The translations under genes and the position numbers were made by a program. DNA of 8,494 nt from Akkermansia muciniphila (GTDB taxonomy: Bacteria > Verrucomicrobiota > Verrucomicrobiia > Verrucomicrobiales > Akkermansiaceae): contig CAMBTF010000056.1 in assembly GCA_945870545.1 (NCBI GenBank), positions 1 to 8,494 on the forward strand, read 5' to 3'. Each line of letters opens with the position of its first letter. Positions within the stretch are counted from its first letter, which is position 1. Below are positions 7,219-8,494 of this stretch, one piece after another. The notes under the pieces are model-generated. The model worked only from the letters and a program-made list of their open reading frames with translations, was not told where the DNA came from and did no database searches.

Positions 7219-7238
7219 CCTTTGAATGCCTTTGAATG
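7219..7238. repeat. Tandem 10-bp duplication
   Basis: CCTTTGAATG occurs twice without a gap, at 7219-7228 and 7229-7238. It lies in non-coding DNA upstream of the SulP gene. It may be a slippage product or a target-site trace; with only two copies, no function can be assigned. Confidence 0.8.
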
Positions 7239-7377
7239 TTCTTGCGGACACCGCGATGACCGGTCCTAAGACGAGAAAGACTTTATTACAACATTGTCAC
7301 AGGCAAAGCGTCGTGTATGTCTTTGCCAGAGGATGGTGCCGTTATTAAGTCGCCGGAATGTTTCCAAGTTGTCCACG

Positions 7378-8364
7378 ATGAATTTTCGCAAAGCTGTCGT
7401 TCCGAATCTTTTGGCCGGGACACTCGGTGCTCTGATGACGTTGGCCTACGCGAGCGGATTTGCGTCATTGATCTTTGGCGGTCAGTTCGAGGCCTACACG
7501 GGACAGGCGGTCTTGGTGGGACTGGTGGCGAGTTGCGTGACCCTGCTGATTCTCTCGGTGGGCAGTTCGTTTAATTTTGCCGTGGGAGGGCCCGACTCGA
7601 ATCCTTCCGCGATTCTGGCCATCACCGTGGCGGCGATGGCCGCTGAGATGGCGTTGTCCGGATCTTCTACCGCCCAAATGCTGCCGACGGTGCTGATGTA
7701 TTTGTTCCTTTCTGCCATCGGGTGCGGAGCGGTCCTCTATCTAGTGGGGGCCAGACGTTGGGGGCGGTATGTCCGCTATATTCCGCACCAAGTCGTGGGC
7801 GGATTTCTGGCGGGCACGGGTTATCTCCTTCTCACCGGAGGCTGGAGGATGCTCACCGGTCATACTCCCTGGCAGACCGGATGGGAACAGATTCAGTCGG
7901 TGCCTGTGCTGGCTTGGTGGACCGCCGGGTTGGTTGCCTTTGGGCTGACCGTCCTGCTGCGGTTCCGAACGCATTATCTGATTATTCCCGGGGTGATTTT
8001 TTTCGCGGTGGCGATTTTTCACCTCTTCCTGTTCTTCCAGGGAATGAGTGTTCCCGAGGCTCGCGCGGCGGGTCTGTTGCTCGGCCCGCTGCCGGTTTCC
8101 TCTTGGGCGGCTCCCTTCAGCATCTCCTGGCAAGAGGTTCGCTGGGATCTCCTGCTTTTCCATCTCAAGGACTTTGCTGCCATGTCCATGGTCGTCATCA
8201 TCACCATTTTGCTGAATGCCACGAGCCTTGAAGTGGCCACCGGAACCGATCCGGATTTTGACCGGGAACTTAAGACCCTGGGGGCGGCCAACGTGCTGAC
8301 CGGATTGTTTGGCGGCATGGTCGCGGTCAATTCCTTCAACGGTCAATCAGGCCTTGGAGGCTAA
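7378..8364 (+). CDS. SulP-family anion permease, truncated at the 3' side
   Basis: This is the N-terminal part of a SulP/SLC26 inner-membrane anion transporter (sulfate, bicarbonate or similar). The open frame gives 328 aa from the ATG at 7378; family members usually have about 500-750. Several membrane helices are clear: about 8-35, 43-62, 72-92, 101-124, 138-156, 176-196, 200-221 and 262-282. Family-like features are N-F-A-V-G-G-P-D-S-N-P-S-A-I-L-A at 66-81 and S-L-E-V-A-T-G-T-D-P-D-F-D-R-E-L near 283-298, followed by L-G-A-A-N-V-L-T-G-L-F-G-G. Homology stops at about V-N-S-F-N (codons ending near 8343). Relatives continue with an Arg/Asn-rich stretch, more helices and a STAS or nucleotide-binding domain, whereas here seven unrelated codons lead to TAA. 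In-frame alternatives upstream are ATG 7333 and TTG 7294; 7378 best fits the family's N terminus, though no Shine-Dalgarno supports any. The product is probably non-functional. Confidence 0.85.
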   Translation: MNFRKAVVPNLLAGTLGALMTLAYASGFASLIFGGQFEAYTGQAVLVGLVASCVTLLILSVGSSFNFAVGGPDSNPSAILAITVAAMAAEMALSGSSTAQMLPTVLMYLFLSAIGCGAVLYLVGARRWGRYVRYIPHQVVGGFLAGTGYLLLTGGWRMLTGHTPWQTGWEQIQSVPVLAWWTAGLVAFGLTVLLRFRTHYLIIPGVIFFAVAIFHLFLFFQGMSVPEARAAGLLLGPLPVSSWAAPFSISWQEVRWDLLLFHLKDFAAMSMVVIITILLNATSLEVATGTDPDFDRELKTLGAANVLTGLFGGMVAVNSFNGQSGLGG

Positions 8365-8494
8365 AAACACCTTGCACTCCACTCCCTGGAGTCCCGTTTC
8401 AAACATAAACCGCATACGTCCCGCCTCTCCCTTACAAACCGGGCTTGTTCAACCATGGGTGTAGTCGAAGGGTCCGTATCTCGCCTCCGCTACA
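8341..8494. other. Unidentified sequence interrupting SulP; candidate edge of an inserted element
   Basis: From about 8341 to the end of the window no frame continues the SulP protein, and I recognise no protein in any of the six frames. A small hairpin, CTCCA/TGGAG, lies at 8377-8381 and 8387-8391. The abrupt loss of homology suggests an insertion or deletion boundary. The sequence could be the non-coding edge of an insertion sequence, intron or rearranged segment whose main body lies to the right of the window. Confidence 0.4.

Larger units (their letters stand above)
7040..7377. other. Non-coding stretch between the dead transposase and SulP
   Basis: I see no supportable gene here. The left part may still belong to the decayed insertion sequence: on the minus strand at about 7090-7130 a short Y-D-R-Y-A-L-like peptide weakly recalls the N-terminal region of such transposases, but stops interrupt it. 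The stretch holds three adjacent inverted repeats (7072-7135) and a tandem 10-bp duplication (7219-7238). The promoter of the SulP gene should lie in 7240-7370, but no convincing -35/-10 pair stands out. Confidence 0.5.

Noticed and set aside
7741..8346. A 201-codon minus-strand open frame across SulP
   Set aside because: Antisense to the SulP frame, which has clear membrane helices and family motifs; the minus frame has neither.
8365..8494. Group II intron domain V or an integron attC site at the right edge
   Set aside because: The sequence has a few reminiscent letters, but the diagnostic stem of domain V and the paired attC core sites are not present in the visible bases.
1..8494. CRISPR array, tRNA or rRNA genes
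   Set aside because: No regularly spaced repeats and no recognisable tRNA or rRNA segments were seen on either strand.

Overview
The window is GC-rich bacterial DNA, about 8.5 kb. Its flavour is that of the PVC superphylum, most likely a Verrucomicrobiota relative. This placement is an inference from overall protein style (the RND pump, and a secreted nucleoside hydrolase with a D-x-D-x-x-T-D-C-D-D motif) and from the scarcity of Shine-Dalgarno sequences. No phylogenetic marker gene is present.

Layout: (1) Positions 1-4353, minus strand, hold an intact two-gene efflux operon. A periplasmic adaptor (membrane fusion protein, MFP) gene comes first, followed by an RND inner-membrane permease gene. 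The two overlap by four bases (ATGA), and the permease runs off the left edge with nearly its whole length inside the window. A TTGACA box lies just upstream of the adaptor start. No outer-membrane channel gene is visible. (2) Positions 4354-5046 hold a short gap and then the 3' remnant of an ISL3-type transposase on the plus strand. It is frameshifted and ends in a candidate terminal repeat. (3) Positions 5097-6128, plus strand, encode a complete secreted nucleoside-hydrolase-family protein. Directly after its stop, in another frame, lie about 30 codons resembling the start of a second copy of the same domain, cut short. (4) Positions 6196-7005, minus strand, are a heavily decayed DDE (integrase-core) transposase with three stops, two frameshifts and an internal deletion. 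(5) Positions 7040-7377 are non-coding and hold three consecutive inverted repeats and a 10-bp tandem duplication. (6) Positions 7378-8364, plus strand, encode the N-terminal part of a SulP-family anion permease that stops abruptly in the membrane domain. (7) Positions 8341-8494 are not SulP and I could not identify them; they may be the edge of another inserted element.

The efflux adaptor and permease would act together as a proton-driven tripartite pump. The rest reads as an accessory region worn down by repeated insertion-sequence activity: two dead transposases flank one surviving gene, a neighbouring gene duplicate is lost, and a transporter is truncated. I do not see a convincing new defence or mobile system. 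The best leads are the relic of a second nucleoside hydrolase, the unidentified sequence that interrupts SulP, and the palindrome cluster.
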